Numbered from the stretch's first letter, positions 1-7,323 are shown. The stretch is DNA of 7,370 bases from an uncultured Chlamydiae bacterium (GCA_937894565.1 CALBHK010000323.1:1-7370); one strand, 5' to 3'. The notes: generated by a model from the letters alone, not told the origin. Numbers and translations are program-made.

Positions 1-1
1 A

Positions 2-1621
2 TTCGTTTATGCTCTTTTTTTTGAATCGCAAGGCGGTTATGTTTTGTATGGGGATAAACCTATATGTACTGAGCATTATACTACAGCATATAATGGGGGG
101 CTCTTTTCAGTAGGACATCACTTTTGTTCTTCAGTGAGTGAGGGTATGCGGGTATGGAAAAAATTAGGACTCTCTTGCGAATCCCCTCAATTTTTGCTTG
201 TGAGTAAACAGCGCGATCCTGAGGGGTTGGATACAGGGCTCTTAGTGATTAATAAAGAAGCTTTTAAGAGAGTGTTTGAAGAGCATGCTGTTTTTTTTCG
301 TTACCACCTAGGCTCTCAACTGACTGCAGAGCAATTATTAAATGAACTGGTGCAAGGTCAGGAAGATTTTCTTTCAATTTTAAAACATGATAATGTTTTG
401 ATTGGTTTATTACTTGGTTTTGGGATGGAAAATGCACTGGTGGTCTCCCGCACTGAAAATATGCGCGATGCTCTTTTTAGAGAGAAAAAAAATAGATTTT
501 CTGTCTCTAATCATTTACCTTTTGCAAAAAGTCAGCAAGATTTTGCTCCTCCTTTTAAGAGCCATCTCTTTAAGCCGAGTATAGGTTTTACTTCTTTGGA
601 AGAAGAGGTGCAAACTCTTGAAAAGCAAACTCATTTCGCATCAGTTGCTCTTGAAAAATACGCTCCCCAAATCACATTTGGAGTTGTGTCCGATTCTTCA
701 TACAATATGGATTTAGTTAGCCGATATGAAGAGACGCAATTAAAACTTCTAAAAGTGTTGAATCAACCCGACTACCTTGAAGCAGTTTTGAGTCAGTTTT
801 ATGGTAAAAAAATGCGCATACAGGTTGAAAACACTCCTCAAGAAGATATTTTCGCTTCCATTAATATGCCAAACTTAGTTGCAAAATGTCTTTTTACCCA
901 TTATGAATTCGACTTTCCTTTTGACAAATTAAAAAACATGGATAAATTTATTGAGGGGATGCAAGCTGCGCAAAACAGGTCGGATGCTCATTATCTGGCC
1001 CCCTTTCCATGGCGAACTATAGATTTTTATGCATCAGAAGATGATTTTTTTTGGAGAGGATTTAAAGCCTGGAGTTTTTATAAATTTTATCCACATGCGG
1101 ATTTTGATGCGGTTGTCAGAGAATTAAATCAACTACAGTCAGTTGCTCTAGTGCCCGCATTTTATAAAGCGGGCCAGCGTCTGCATGCCACAATTTTTGA
1201 CAATATCAATAAGCACGAAGAAGCAACTGCTCAAGCCCAATTTCAAACCATCATGAGCCAAAACGATCCTCAAACCATTTGTTTAGTTAAAGATCGGCTC
1301 TACTATAAACAACTCACCTCAGGAACAGGGGAAGTGGTCAAACAAGATCAGATCATCAAAATCTCTTATCAATTATTAACGGTGGACCATCATCTTATTG
1401 AGGCTCAAAAAGAAGATGGGACTTTAGATTTGCGTCGAGCTATTAAAGGATTTCGGATCGCTCTTGTGGGAAGAAAGGTGGGAGAAAAAGGTCTCTTATT
1501 TATTTATCCGGAATGGGGGTTTAAAATGTATCATACACCCCCCTACTATTCCCCCTTTTTAATCGCAGAGTTCGAAATTCATGGAATTGAAGAGGGAATG
1601 CGAGAGATTAAGGATTTATGA
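2..1621 (+). CDS. 5'-truncated large protein of unknown function with a C-terminal FKBP-like domain
   Basis: The reading frame is open to the left edge (codons from base 2), so the start is outside the window. The first possible start inside is a TTG at base 44 with no ribosome binding site, and the codons before it read like continuing protein (FVYALFFESQGGYV). About 539 residues are visible, ending at TGA 1619-1621. Counting from the TTG, residues 1-415 match no family I recognise; this part is aromatic-rich and mixed alpha/beta, and I see no long hydrophobic span. Residues about 419-515 resemble an FKBP-type peptidyl-prolyl isomerase: a YYKQLTSGTGE opening, an IKISYQLL strand, GFRIALVGRKVGEKG, then a YPEWGF turn and a final AEFEIHGIE strand. 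Several FKBP pocket positions look substituted (Asp to Glu, Trp to Phe, Tyr to Phe), so catalysis may be weak or lost and a chaperone or binding role is possible. Export cannot be judged without the N terminus. The 3' end overlaps the convergent antiporter gene. The FKBP-like fold is fairly likely; the overall function is unknown. Confidence 0.85.
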   Translation, partial: FVYALFFESQGGYVLYGDKPICTEHYTTAYNGGLFSVGHHFCSSVSEGMRVWKKLGLSCESPQFLLVSKQRDPEGLDTGLLVINKEAFKRVFEEHAVFFRYHLGSQLTAEQLLNELVQGQEDFLSILKHDNVLIGLLLGFGMENALVVSRTENMRDALFREKKNRFSVSNHLPFAKSQQDFAPPFKSHLFKPSIGFTSLEEEVQTLEKQTHFASVALEKYAPQITFGVVSDSSYNMDLVSRYEETQLKLLKVLNQPDYLEAVLSQFYGKKMRIQVENTPQEDIFASINMPNLVAKCLFTHYEFDFPFDKLKNMDKFIEGMQAAQNRSDAHYLAPFPWRTIDFYASEDDFFWRGFKAWSFYKFYPHADFDAVVRELNQLQSVALVPAFYKAGQRLHATIFDNINKHEEATAQAQFQTIMSQNDPQTICLVKDRLYYKQLTSGTGEVVKQDQIIKISYQLLTVDHHLIEAQKEDGTLDLRRAIKGFRIALVGRKVGEKGLLFIYPEWGFKMYHTPPYYSPFLIAEFEIHGIEEGMREIKDL

Positions 1622-3280
1622 TTGAGGAGCTGCAAATAATTGGCGAGTGAGAGAGGAAAAAGCTCCCAAAGCCTCATTTTCTGTGCAAATAGATTGGACG
1701 CAGAGTTTTTCTAACAAATGTTTGTCCATGATGTATTGGGCGCGTGCTATAATTTGAATGTGGGGATTTAAATGGCGGGCGGTGTGGATAATTTTTATTG
1801 TTTGTTCTGTATCGGGAATGGTGATGAGCAGATGGGTTGCTTCTTCAATGTGGGCATCTTTAAGAATAGTGGATTCAGTTGCATCGCCAAAAAAAATCGT
1901 ATAATTTTTTTCCATACTTGAAACTGTATCGATATTTTGTTCGATAATGATGGGAGATTGACCCGCTTCCTGTAAGATTTTGGCTACCTCTTTTCCAATA
2001 GGGCCAAAACCAATCACTATCAATTTTGAAGAGAAACTTTCTATTTTCTGTTGCATTTTTAAAGATCTTTTAGATTTTTTAAAAAAGGAAATTTTTTTAA
2101 TGAGCGGCTCTAAAAATTCGATTGTTTGAAAAAGAATAGGATTTAAAGAAATAGAGATCAGCGCGCACACCACTAAGAGATCAAAGACCTCTTGCGTCAC
2201 AAGATGCACATCGATCGCTTCCCTGGCTAATATAAAGGAAAATTCTCCAATTTGAGCTAAAGAGACTGCCAAAGTGAGTGCAATATTTAAGGAGTAGCCT
2301 AAAGAGAGGGTGATGCTATAAGCAATTAGGGGCTTAATGATTAAAATAATGGCAAGGATGCTTGCAAAAAGGCCAAAATGGTCTCCAATAACCATCGGGT
2401 TGAAGAGCATCCCCACAGAAAGAAAAAAAATGACTGCAAAAGTATCTTTAAGAGGTAACGCATTGGCAGCTGCTTGATGTTTGACATTAGTCTTACCAAT
2501 CACCATGCCGGCCAAAAAAGCTCCTAATGCAATGGAGGTCCCAAATATAACGGATGAGCCTGTGGCGATTAAAAAGACTAAAGAGAGCATGGTCAGGGTA
2601 AATAACTCCTGAGAGCGCAAACGGGCTATTTTAATTAAAATAAAGTCGATGATTTGATATCCCCATGTAAACATAAAGAGAGCTAACACGCAGAATTTGC
2701 TTAAGATGAAAATCACCGAACTCCCAACATCCATCCATGAAGAATTCTCCCCAGCTGAAAAAGCTGCAAACACGGGCAGCAAAAGCAAAATCATGACGGT
2801 AAAAATATCTTCAACGACAAGCCATCCTACTGCAATATGCCCTTGAGGAGTATTTAAGATGTTATTATCGGTTAAAATACGCACCAAGACAACTGTACTG
2901 GCGACCCCAATAGATAGGCCAATAATTAAGCCTGAGTCTAAAGACCATCCCATGCCATAAACAATGAAAGTGGTAAAGAGGGCCGTGATCAATGTCTGCC
3001 CTACAGCTCCCGGAATGGCAATGCTTTTCACCCGAAGCAGGTCTTTAAGTTTAAAATGCAGTCCAACGACAAAGAGCATCAAAATAATCCCAATCTCGGC
3101 AAGTTGCTGGGCTACTTCAGAATCGGCAACAAAGCCCGGTGAATAAGGGCCAATGATATAGCCGGCTAGCAAATAACCTAAAATAGGGGAAAGTTTAAGG
3201 CGCTGCATGATATAGGCCAAACCGGTTGCTAAAGCAAGGCCTATGGTTAAAATTCCAACGATCAAAAGATTGTGAGGCAT
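1616..3280 (-). CDS. ybaL: YbaL/Kef-type cation:proton antiporter (CPA2) with RCK/TrkA-N domain
   Basis: This is an inner-membrane protein of 554 residues that probably exchanges K+ or Na+ for H+, contributing to pH and ion homeostasis. Residues 1-395 are a string of about 12 hydrophobic helices of the Na_H_Exchanger fold. They include LSPILGYLLAG (30-40), the VVEDI motif (E157, D158) in the ion-binding helix, GAFLAGMVIGKT (253-264) and AQIGEFSFIL (342-351). A basic linker (395-411) leads to a cytosolic TrkA-N domain with a Rossmann GFGPIG (424-429), an acidic E447 ending strand 2 that favours NAD(H), and GDAT (465-468). Length and the N-terminal text (GYLLAG, PGFVAD, LHFKLKDLL) fit E. coli YbaL (about 558 residues, from memory) better than KefB/KefC, whose HALE-type regulatory loop I do not see. 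The ATG is the first start after an in-frame TAA at 3290-3292, and using a later Met would remove helix 1. There is no clear Shine-Dalgarno. The gene diverges from rpoD and converges on the FKBP-like gene. The family is secure; the ion specificity is not. Confidence 0.93.
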   Translation of the reverse strand: MPHNLLIVGILTIGLALATGLAYIMQRLKLSPILGYLLAGYIIGPYSPGFVADSEVAQQLAEIGIILMLFVVGLHFKLKDLLRVKSIAIPGAVGQTLITALFTTFIVYGMGWSLDSGLIIGLSIGVASTVVLVRILTDNNILNTPQGHIAVGWLVVEDIFTVMILLLLPVFAAFSAGENSSWMDVGSSVIFILSKFCVLALFMFTWGYQIIDFILIKIARLRSQELFTLTMLSLVFLIATGSSVIFGTSIALGAFLAGMVIGKTNVKHQAAANALPLKDTFAVIFFLSVGMLFNPMVIGDHFGLFASILAIILIIKPLIAYSITLSLGYSLNIALTLAVSLAQIGEFSFILAREAIDVHLVTQEVFDLLVVCALISISLNPILFQTIEFLEPLIKKISFFKKSKRSLKMQQKIESFSSKLIVIGFGPIGKEVAKILQEAGQSPIIIEQNIDTVSSMEKNYTIFFGDATESTILKDAHIEEATHLLITIPDTEQTIKIIHTARHLNPHIQIIARAQYIMDKHLLEKLCVQSICTENEALGAFSSLTRQLFAAPQS

Positions 3281-3305
3281 AGAATCGTGTTATTTTTTTA
3301 ATTTC

Positions 3306-3334
3306 ACCATACACGTAAGTTTGTGATCAGTAAA
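3306..3334 (-). promoter_or_regulatory. Possible sigma70-type promoter for the antiporter gene
   Basis: On the minus strand a TTTACT (3334-3329) is separated by 17 nt from TATGGT (3311-3306), about 25 bases upstream of the antiporter ATG. Both boxes differ from consensus (TTGACA/TATAAT), so this is a weak call based on spacing and position in the divergent gap. Confidence 0.3.
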
Positions 3335-3340
3335 GATTTT

Positions 3341-3368
3341 TTGCGATTGAATTAAATTCGAGTATAAA
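3341..3368 (+). promoter_or_regulatory. Probable sigma70-type promoter for rpoD-dinG
   Basis: TTGCGA (3341-3346) and TATAAA (3363-3368) are spaced by 16 nt. The predicted transcript start near 3375 gives a leader of about 25 nt before the rpoD ATG. If correct, the primary sigma factor would transcribe its own gene. The two promoter candidates of the divergent gap do not overlap: their -35 boxes are 6 nt apart (3334 and 3341), so both polymerases would crowd the same stretch. Confidence 0.5.
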
Positions 3369-3391
3369 GTAAAAGTATGGTATTTAATTTT

Positions 3392-3397
3392 AGGGGA
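3392..3397 (+). promoter_or_regulatory. Ribosome binding site of rpoD, closely spaced
   Basis: AGGGGA lies only 2 nt from the ATG at 3400 (3 nt if AGGGG is taken as the core), shorter than the usual 5-9 nt. It overlaps an in-frame TAG (3391-3393), so the ATG at 3400 is the first possible start of this frame. The next Met is at residue 40, inside region 1.1. Confidence 0.5.
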
Positions 3398-3399
3398 CT

Positions 3400-5064
3400 A
3401 TGAGTAATCTTCATCAAGATATTTCCGGACAGCATCAGCAAAAAATCGAAGAGCTTGTTGCTATTGCCAAAGAGCAAGGCTATATCACTTATGAGGAGAT
3501 TAATGACATTCTCCCCATGTCATTTGATTCACCAGAATTAATTGATTACGTTTTGATTCATCTTTCCGGTATGGATCTTCAAATCCTCAATCAGGCGGAA
3601 GTGGACCGCCAAAAAGAGCGCAAAAAAGAAGAAAAGGAGATGGAATCCCAATCTAAAAGAACAGAGGGGACTCCGGATGATCCTGTACGCATGTACCTTA
3701 AAGAGATGGGTTCTGTTCCTCTTCTTTCACGTGAAGAAGAAGTGGAGATTTCTAAAAGAATCGAGAAAGCTCAGCAGCAGATCGAAAAGATCATCATGCG
3801 TTTTCGCTATTCTTCTAAAGAGGCTATTTCTATTGCAGGATTTATTTTAAGCGGGAAAGAGCGTTTTGATAAGTGCATCACCGAAAAAGAGATCGAAAAT
3901 AAACAAGAATTCACCAAAATGCTGCCAAAAATTTGCGATCTTTTGCGTACCGGCGATGATAAATTAGAAGCTCTGCTTTGGGAGCTTGAACATCCAACGA
4001 TCAGTAAAGCGAATCTGGCAAAAATTCAAGATGAAGTAGAAAAATCCCGTATTCGCACACAAGCTTATTTACGCCGCCTTCACTTACGCCAGAACATCAT
4101 AGATGATTTGGGCGAATTGATCATGGACTCCTATGGACGTTTTCTGGAGTTGGAAAAAGACATTCAAGAGTTAATCCCTCGAGCAGAAAAAAACCGTTTT
4201 GCTCTGGCTAAATTGCAAGCAGCTCAAAGAAAGCTACGTAAAAGAGAGCTGGCAGCCGGCAGAAGCGTGGACGAATTCAAAAAAGACGTCCGCATGCTTC
4301 AAAGGTGGATGGATAAGAGTTTGGAAGCTAAGCGCGAAATGGTGGAATCTAACCTGCGCCTGGTTATTTCTATTGCCAAAAAGTATACAAACCGCGGCCT
4401 CTCCTTCCTTGACTTGATTCAAGAGGGGAATATGGGATTGATGAAGGCAGTAGAGAAATTTGAATACCGCCGGGGTTATAAATTTTCCACTTATGCTACT
4501 TGGTGGATCAGACAGGCAGTCACTAGAGCTATTGCCGATCAAGCGCGTACGATTCGTATTCCTGTGCACATGATTGAAACAATCAATAAAGTGTTGCGGG
4601 GAGCTAAAAAACTGATGATGGAGCTTGGTCGCGAACCAACACCTGAAGAACTAGCAGAAGAAGTAGGCATGTCTGCCGAAAAAGTGCGCGAAATTTATAA
4701 AATTGCTCAGCATCCAATCTCTCTTCAAGCAGAAGTGGGGGATGGGGGCGAGAGCCAGTTTGGAGACTTTTTGGAAGATCCGAGTGTCGATGACCCTGCA
4801 GATGTCACCAGCCGTTCTGTCTTGCGCGCACGCATGAATGAGGTTCTTAGTTCTTTAACTGATAGAGAACGCCGTGTGCTTTCTGAGCGATTTGGCCTTG
4901 AAGATGGTAATTCCAAAACATTGGAGCAGGTGGGCGAGCAGTTTAAAGTGACACGAGAGCGCATTAGACAGATCGAAGCTAAAGCGCTGCGTAAAATGCG
5001 TCATCCCACAAGAGCTAGTCAATTGGATGCTTTTTTAGATCGCGAAAGCACTCTCGAAACTTAA
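3400..5064 (+). CDS. rpoD: RNA polymerase primary sigma factor RpoD (chlamydial sigma66 type)
   Basis: This is the housekeeping sigma subunit, which directs core RNA polymerase to -35/-10 promoters. All regions are present in 554 residues. Region 1.1 (about 13-75) includes EQGYITYEEINDILP. Region 1.2 (about 92-123) includes DDPVRMYLKEMGSVPLLSRE. A non-conserved region spans about 124-300. Region 2 (about 310-385) includes NLRLVISIAKKY, LDLIQEGNMGLMKAVEKFEY and the -10 recognition segment YKFSTYATWWIRQAVTRAIA. Region 3 (about 390-470) includes EPTPEELAEEVGMS. Region 4 (about 483-536) carries the -35 helix-turn-helix with LEQVGEQFKVTRERIRQIEA. The C. trachomatis homologue is about 571 residues and E. 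coli RpoD is 613; this protein is full length with a short C-terminal tail. The presence of region 1.1 separates it from alternative sigma factors. The Lys/Glu-rich stretch 70-88 is probably a flexible linker. The gene heads a probable two-gene operon with dinG. Confidence 0.98.
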   Translation: MSNLHQDISGQHQQKIEELVAIAKEQGYITYEEINDILPMSFDSPELIDYVLIHLSGMDLQILNQAEVDRQKERKKEEKEMESQSKRTEGTPDDPVRMYLKEMGSVPLLSREEEVEISKRIEKAQQQIEKIIMRFRYSSKEAISIAGFILSGKERFDKCITEKEIENKQEFTKMLPKICDLLRTGDDKLEALLWELEHPTISKANLAKIQDEVEKSRIRTQAYLRRLHLRQNIIDDLGELIMDSYGRFLELEKDIQELIPRAEKNRFALAKLQAAQRKLRKRELAAGRSVDEFKKDVRMLQRWMDKSLEAKREMVESNLRLVISIAKKYTNRGLSFLDLIQEGNMGLMKAVEKFEYRRGYKFSTYATWWIRQAVTRAIADQARTIRIPVHMIETINKVLRGAKKLMMELGREPTPEELAEEVGMSAEKVREIYKIAQHPISLQAEVGDGGESQFGDFLEDPSVDDPADVTSRSVLRARMNEVLSSLTDRERRVLSERFGLEDGNSKTLEQVGEQFKVTRERIRQIEAKALRKMRHPTRASQLDAFLDRESTLET

Positions 5065-5065
5065 A

Positions 5066-7252
5066 ATGGACCAAAATACAGCTGTAGATGTGCAGAAGGC
5101 ACTTGCTTGCCTATCTGTTGATGGTGGGCGGGTTGCTAAAGCAATTAAGGGTTTTGAAGCGCGTCCTGGACAGCTTGAGATGTTAACGCTTATTTGCCAG
5201 GCTTATAACCGCCAGCAGATCGCTTTAATTGAGGCAGGAACGGGCACAGGCAAGAGTTTAAGTTATCTTATCCCTGCTATTTTTGCCGCTTTGCAAAGCG
5301 GTGAAAAGACGTTGATTGCAACTAAGACGATTAATCTACAAGAACAGCTTCTTTTAAAAGATATTCCCGACCTGCTTAAAGCTCTTGGTGTTTCTTTAAA
5401 AGTTGTATTGCTTAAAGGGATGGGAAACTATCTCTGTCTGCGCAGATTGGAAGATAGTTCAGAAGAGCTTGCTTTTATGACCGATAAAGAGCGCGCTGAT
5501 TGGGAAGAGATTGCTTGCTGGAGTCAAACAAGTGTGGACGGATCAAAAAGCACACTTCCCTTCATGCCCTCTGTGAATGTTTGGGAGAGAGTGAAGGCAG
5601 AATATGATAGTTGTTCGGGTAAAAAATGCCCTCATTATGAAAATTGTTTCTATATCAAAGCCCGTAAGCAAGCTGAAGATGCGCAGCTTTTAATTGCTAA
5701 TCATCATCTTCTTTGCGCTGATTTAGCACATAGAAGAGAGACTCAAAATTATGAAGAAGCAGCTCTGCTCCCTCTTTATCACCATGTGATTTTGGATGAG
5801 GCGCACCATTTAGAAGATGTCGCAACGCAGTTTTTAGGTAAACGTTTGTCTAGAATTGAGATCATGAAATTAATGGGAAGGCTTTCTTCGGAGCGTTTGG
5901 GGATGGCAGGCGGAAAAATTTCCCAAATCAAAGAAAAAATCCTTAATTATTTAGGCAGATCTAATGAAGAGAGAGTGCGCGTCTTTATGGATTTATTTAA
6001 TGGGCCTCTCACGCATTGCCGTAGAGAAATATTAGATAAAATTAAGGAATTTTTTGATGCTTTAAGCGAATTTGTAAGAAGATTTAAGGGCAATAAATTG
6101 CGCATTTTACCCTTGCATCGTGATTCTGATGTGTGGAGGGATTCCATTTTTGTAAAGGCGCAGGCTTTATCGGCAGTTTTTTATGAGTATGCACGCTCCA
6201 TTAAAAGTTTGATCACCCTTATCAAAGAGGAGAAAGAGCGTAATGAAAAGATGGGAGACAGTTCCGATTTATTTGATTTAGAGAGCTATCGCAAAAAGTT
6301 AGAGGGTTATGCTCAACTCCTTGATGATTTTATGAAAGGAGAGGAGGATAACCGGTTAGTGTTTTGGATTGAAACACAAAAAATGGGAACAGAATTTTTT
6401 AATCTTCACCTTGTCATTGCCGGTTTGGATATTTCAAAAGAGATGGCGCAGGCTCTTTTTAGCCGTTTTTTAAGTGTGACTTTATGCAGCGCTACTTTAC
6501 GCTCACACGATGGATTTAATTTCATACGTAAAAGACTTGGTATTGTTTCTTCTCTTATTAATGAAAGAGCCGTTTTAGAGGGAAATTTTATTTCTCCCTT
6601 TAATTACACTGAGCAGGCAATGTTATTAGTGCCGACAGATTTACCATCTCCTAAAGAGGCGAATTTTACACAAGTAGTGTGCGAACGTTTATCAGCTCTT
6701 CTTGCAATCTGTAAAGGAGGTGCTTTTGTCTTATTTACCTCTCATATTATGCTCAAAGAGTGCTATGAAAAGCTTTTTAAAGAGCTTATTGAAAAAGGAT
6801 TAGTGCCCATGAAACAAGGGGATGAGCCACGTCAAAAGCTTTTAGAGAGTTTTCGTAAAGTTCCAAAAGCTGTTCTTTTTGGCGCTGACTCTTTTTGGGA
6901 AGGGGTGGATGTAGCAGGTGATGCTTTAAGGTGTGTTTTTTTAATAAAACTCCCTTTTCAAGTGCCTGGAGAGCCCATTGTGGAAGCACGCTGTGAAGCT
7001 ATTTCAAGAGAGGGGGGATCTCCTTTTTTTGATTATGCAGTTCCTAAAGCAATTGTCCAATTTAAGCAGGGATTTGGCAGGCTCATTCGTAAAGCTAGTG
7101 ATAAAGGCTGTATCGTCTGTTTTGATAATCGCTTAATTGGAGAGAGGTATGGCAGGTTTTTTCTCAACAGCCTTCCACGTTGCCAGCATGTTTTTGCAAC
7201 ACAAGAGCAAATAGCAATACAAATGCAGAGATTTTATGCCGAAAGACGTTGA
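5066..7252 (+). CDS. dinG: DinG-family ATP-dependent DNA helicase with [4Fe-4S] cluster
   Basis: This is an XPD-like superfamily 2 helicase. Characterised DinG proteins unwind DNA 5' to 3', including D-loops, R-loops and forked structures, and help resolve replication-transcription conflicts. It has 728 residues (E. coli DinG: 716). Walker A is AGTGTGKS (57-64). Four cysteines at the iron-sulfur positions, C124 (GNYLCLRRL), C183, C188 and C194 (CSGKKCPHYENC), indicate an intact cluster. The DEAH box is at 244-247 (ILDEAHHLED). Residues 250-470 are the helical arch/insertion domain. Helicase domain 2 has LCSATL (473-478), GADSFWEGVDVAG (606-618) and motif VI QGFGRLIR (668-675). There is no N-terminal exonuclease domain, unlike Bacillus DinG. 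The ATG follows the rpoD stop by one base (TAA-A-ATG), has no Shine-Dalgarno and is the first start after an in-frame TAG at 5036-5038, which suggests translation coupled to rpoD. A hairpin terminator follows 18 nt after the stop. YoaA is a related alternative, but length and motifs fit DinG. Confidence 0.93.
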   Translation: MDQNTAVDVQKALACLSVDGGRVAKAIKGFEARPGQLEMLTLICQAYNRQQIALIEAGTGTGKSLSYLIPAIFAALQSGEKTLIATKTINLQEQLLLKDIPDLLKALGVSLKVVLLKGMGNYLCLRRLEDSSEELAFMTDKERADWEEIACWSQTSVDGSKSTLPFMPSVNVWERVKAEYDSCSGKKCPHYENCFYIKARKQAEDAQLLIANHHLLCADLAHRRETQNYEEAALLPLYHHVILDEAHHLEDVATQFLGKRLSRIEIMKLMGRLSSERLGMAGGKISQIKEKILNYLGRSNEERVRVFMDLFNGPLTHCRREILDKIKEFFDALSEFVRRFKGNKLRILPLHRDSDVWRDSIFVKAQALSAVFYEYARSIKSLITLIKEEKERNEKMGDSSDLFDLESYRKKLEGYAQLLDDFMKGEEDNRLVFWIETQKMGTEFFNLHLVIAGLDISKEMAQALFSRFLSVTLCSATLRSHDGFNFIRKRLGIVSSLINERAVLEGNFISPFNYTEQAMLLVPTDLPSPKEANFTQVVCERLSALLAICKGGAFVLFTSHIMLKECYEKLFKELIEKGLVPMKQGDEPRQKLLESFRKVPKAVLFGADSFWEGVDVAGDALRCVFLIKLPFQVPGEPIVEARCEAISREGGSPFFDYAVPKAIVQFKQGFGRLIRKASDKGCIVCFDNRLIGERYGRFFLNSLPRCQHVFATQEQIAIQMQRFYAERR

Positions 7253-7270
7253 AGATTTGAAAAAATAAAA

Positions 7271-7293
7271 AGGATGGGTAATTTACCCATCCT
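7271..7293. terminator. Hairpin terminator after dinG, probably bidirectional
   Basis: AGGATGGGTA (7271-7280) and TACCCATCCT (7284-7293) form a perfect 10-bp stem with a 3-nt loop. On the plus strand the following sequence is only moderately T-rich (GATTCTTT). On the minus strand the stem is followed by TTTTATTTTTT (complement of 7260-7270), a textbook intrinsic terminator. It therefore ends dinG and probably also a minus-strand gene to the right. Confidence 0.8.
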
Positions 7294-7300
7294 GATTCTT

Positions 7301-7320
7301 TATACCAAATCTTCGGTATA
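7301..7320. repeat. Small inverted repeat next to the terminator
   Basis: TATACC (7301-7306) and GGTATA (7315-7320) form a 6-bp stem with an 8-nt loop. The loop AAATCTTC, plus the preceding C, is the exact complement of GAAGATTTG at 7251-7259, so a competing 9-bp pairing that encloses the main terminator hairpin is possible. Function unknown; it may simply be 3' UTR structure. Confidence 0.45.
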
Positions 7321-7323
7321 TAC

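Noticed and set aside
44..46. TTG as the start codon of the first gene
   Set aside because: The frame continues upstream to the window edge without a stop, and no Shine-Dalgarno precedes the TTG.
402..584. Open frame of 60 codons overlapping the first gene on the same strand
   Set aside because: It lies wholly inside the FKBP-like gene in another frame, has no ribosome binding site, and its composition is typical of an out-of-frame read of AT-rich coding DNA.
1626..1666. GGAGCT ... AGCTCC inverted repeat near the end of the antiporter gene as a terminator
   Set aside because: The stem is only 6 bp with a 29-nt loop, no T-tract follows it in the right place, and it lies within coding sequence.
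2964..3146. Plus-strand open frame of 60 codons opposite the antiporter
   Set aside because: It is antisense to clear membrane-helix coding sequence and has no supporting signal.
1616..3280. Assignment of the antiporter as glutathione-gated KefB/KefC
   Set aside because: The KefC-type HALE regulatory loop is not visible, and the ED motif and N-terminal text fit the YbaL branch better.
4234..4569. Antisense open frame of 111 codons opposite rpoD region 2
   Set aside because: It is a shadow of the highly conserved sigma factor frame, with no promoter, ribosome site or recognisable protein features.
4725..4964. Antisense open frame of 79 codons opposite rpoD regions 3-4
   Set aside because: It is Ser/Arg-rich in the manner of a reverse-complement shadow and shows no independent gene signals.
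5947..6147. Antisense open frame of 66 codons opposite dinG, with a similar one at 6786-6989
   Set aside because: Both lie within intact helicase coding sequence and lack ribosome sites or family resemblance.
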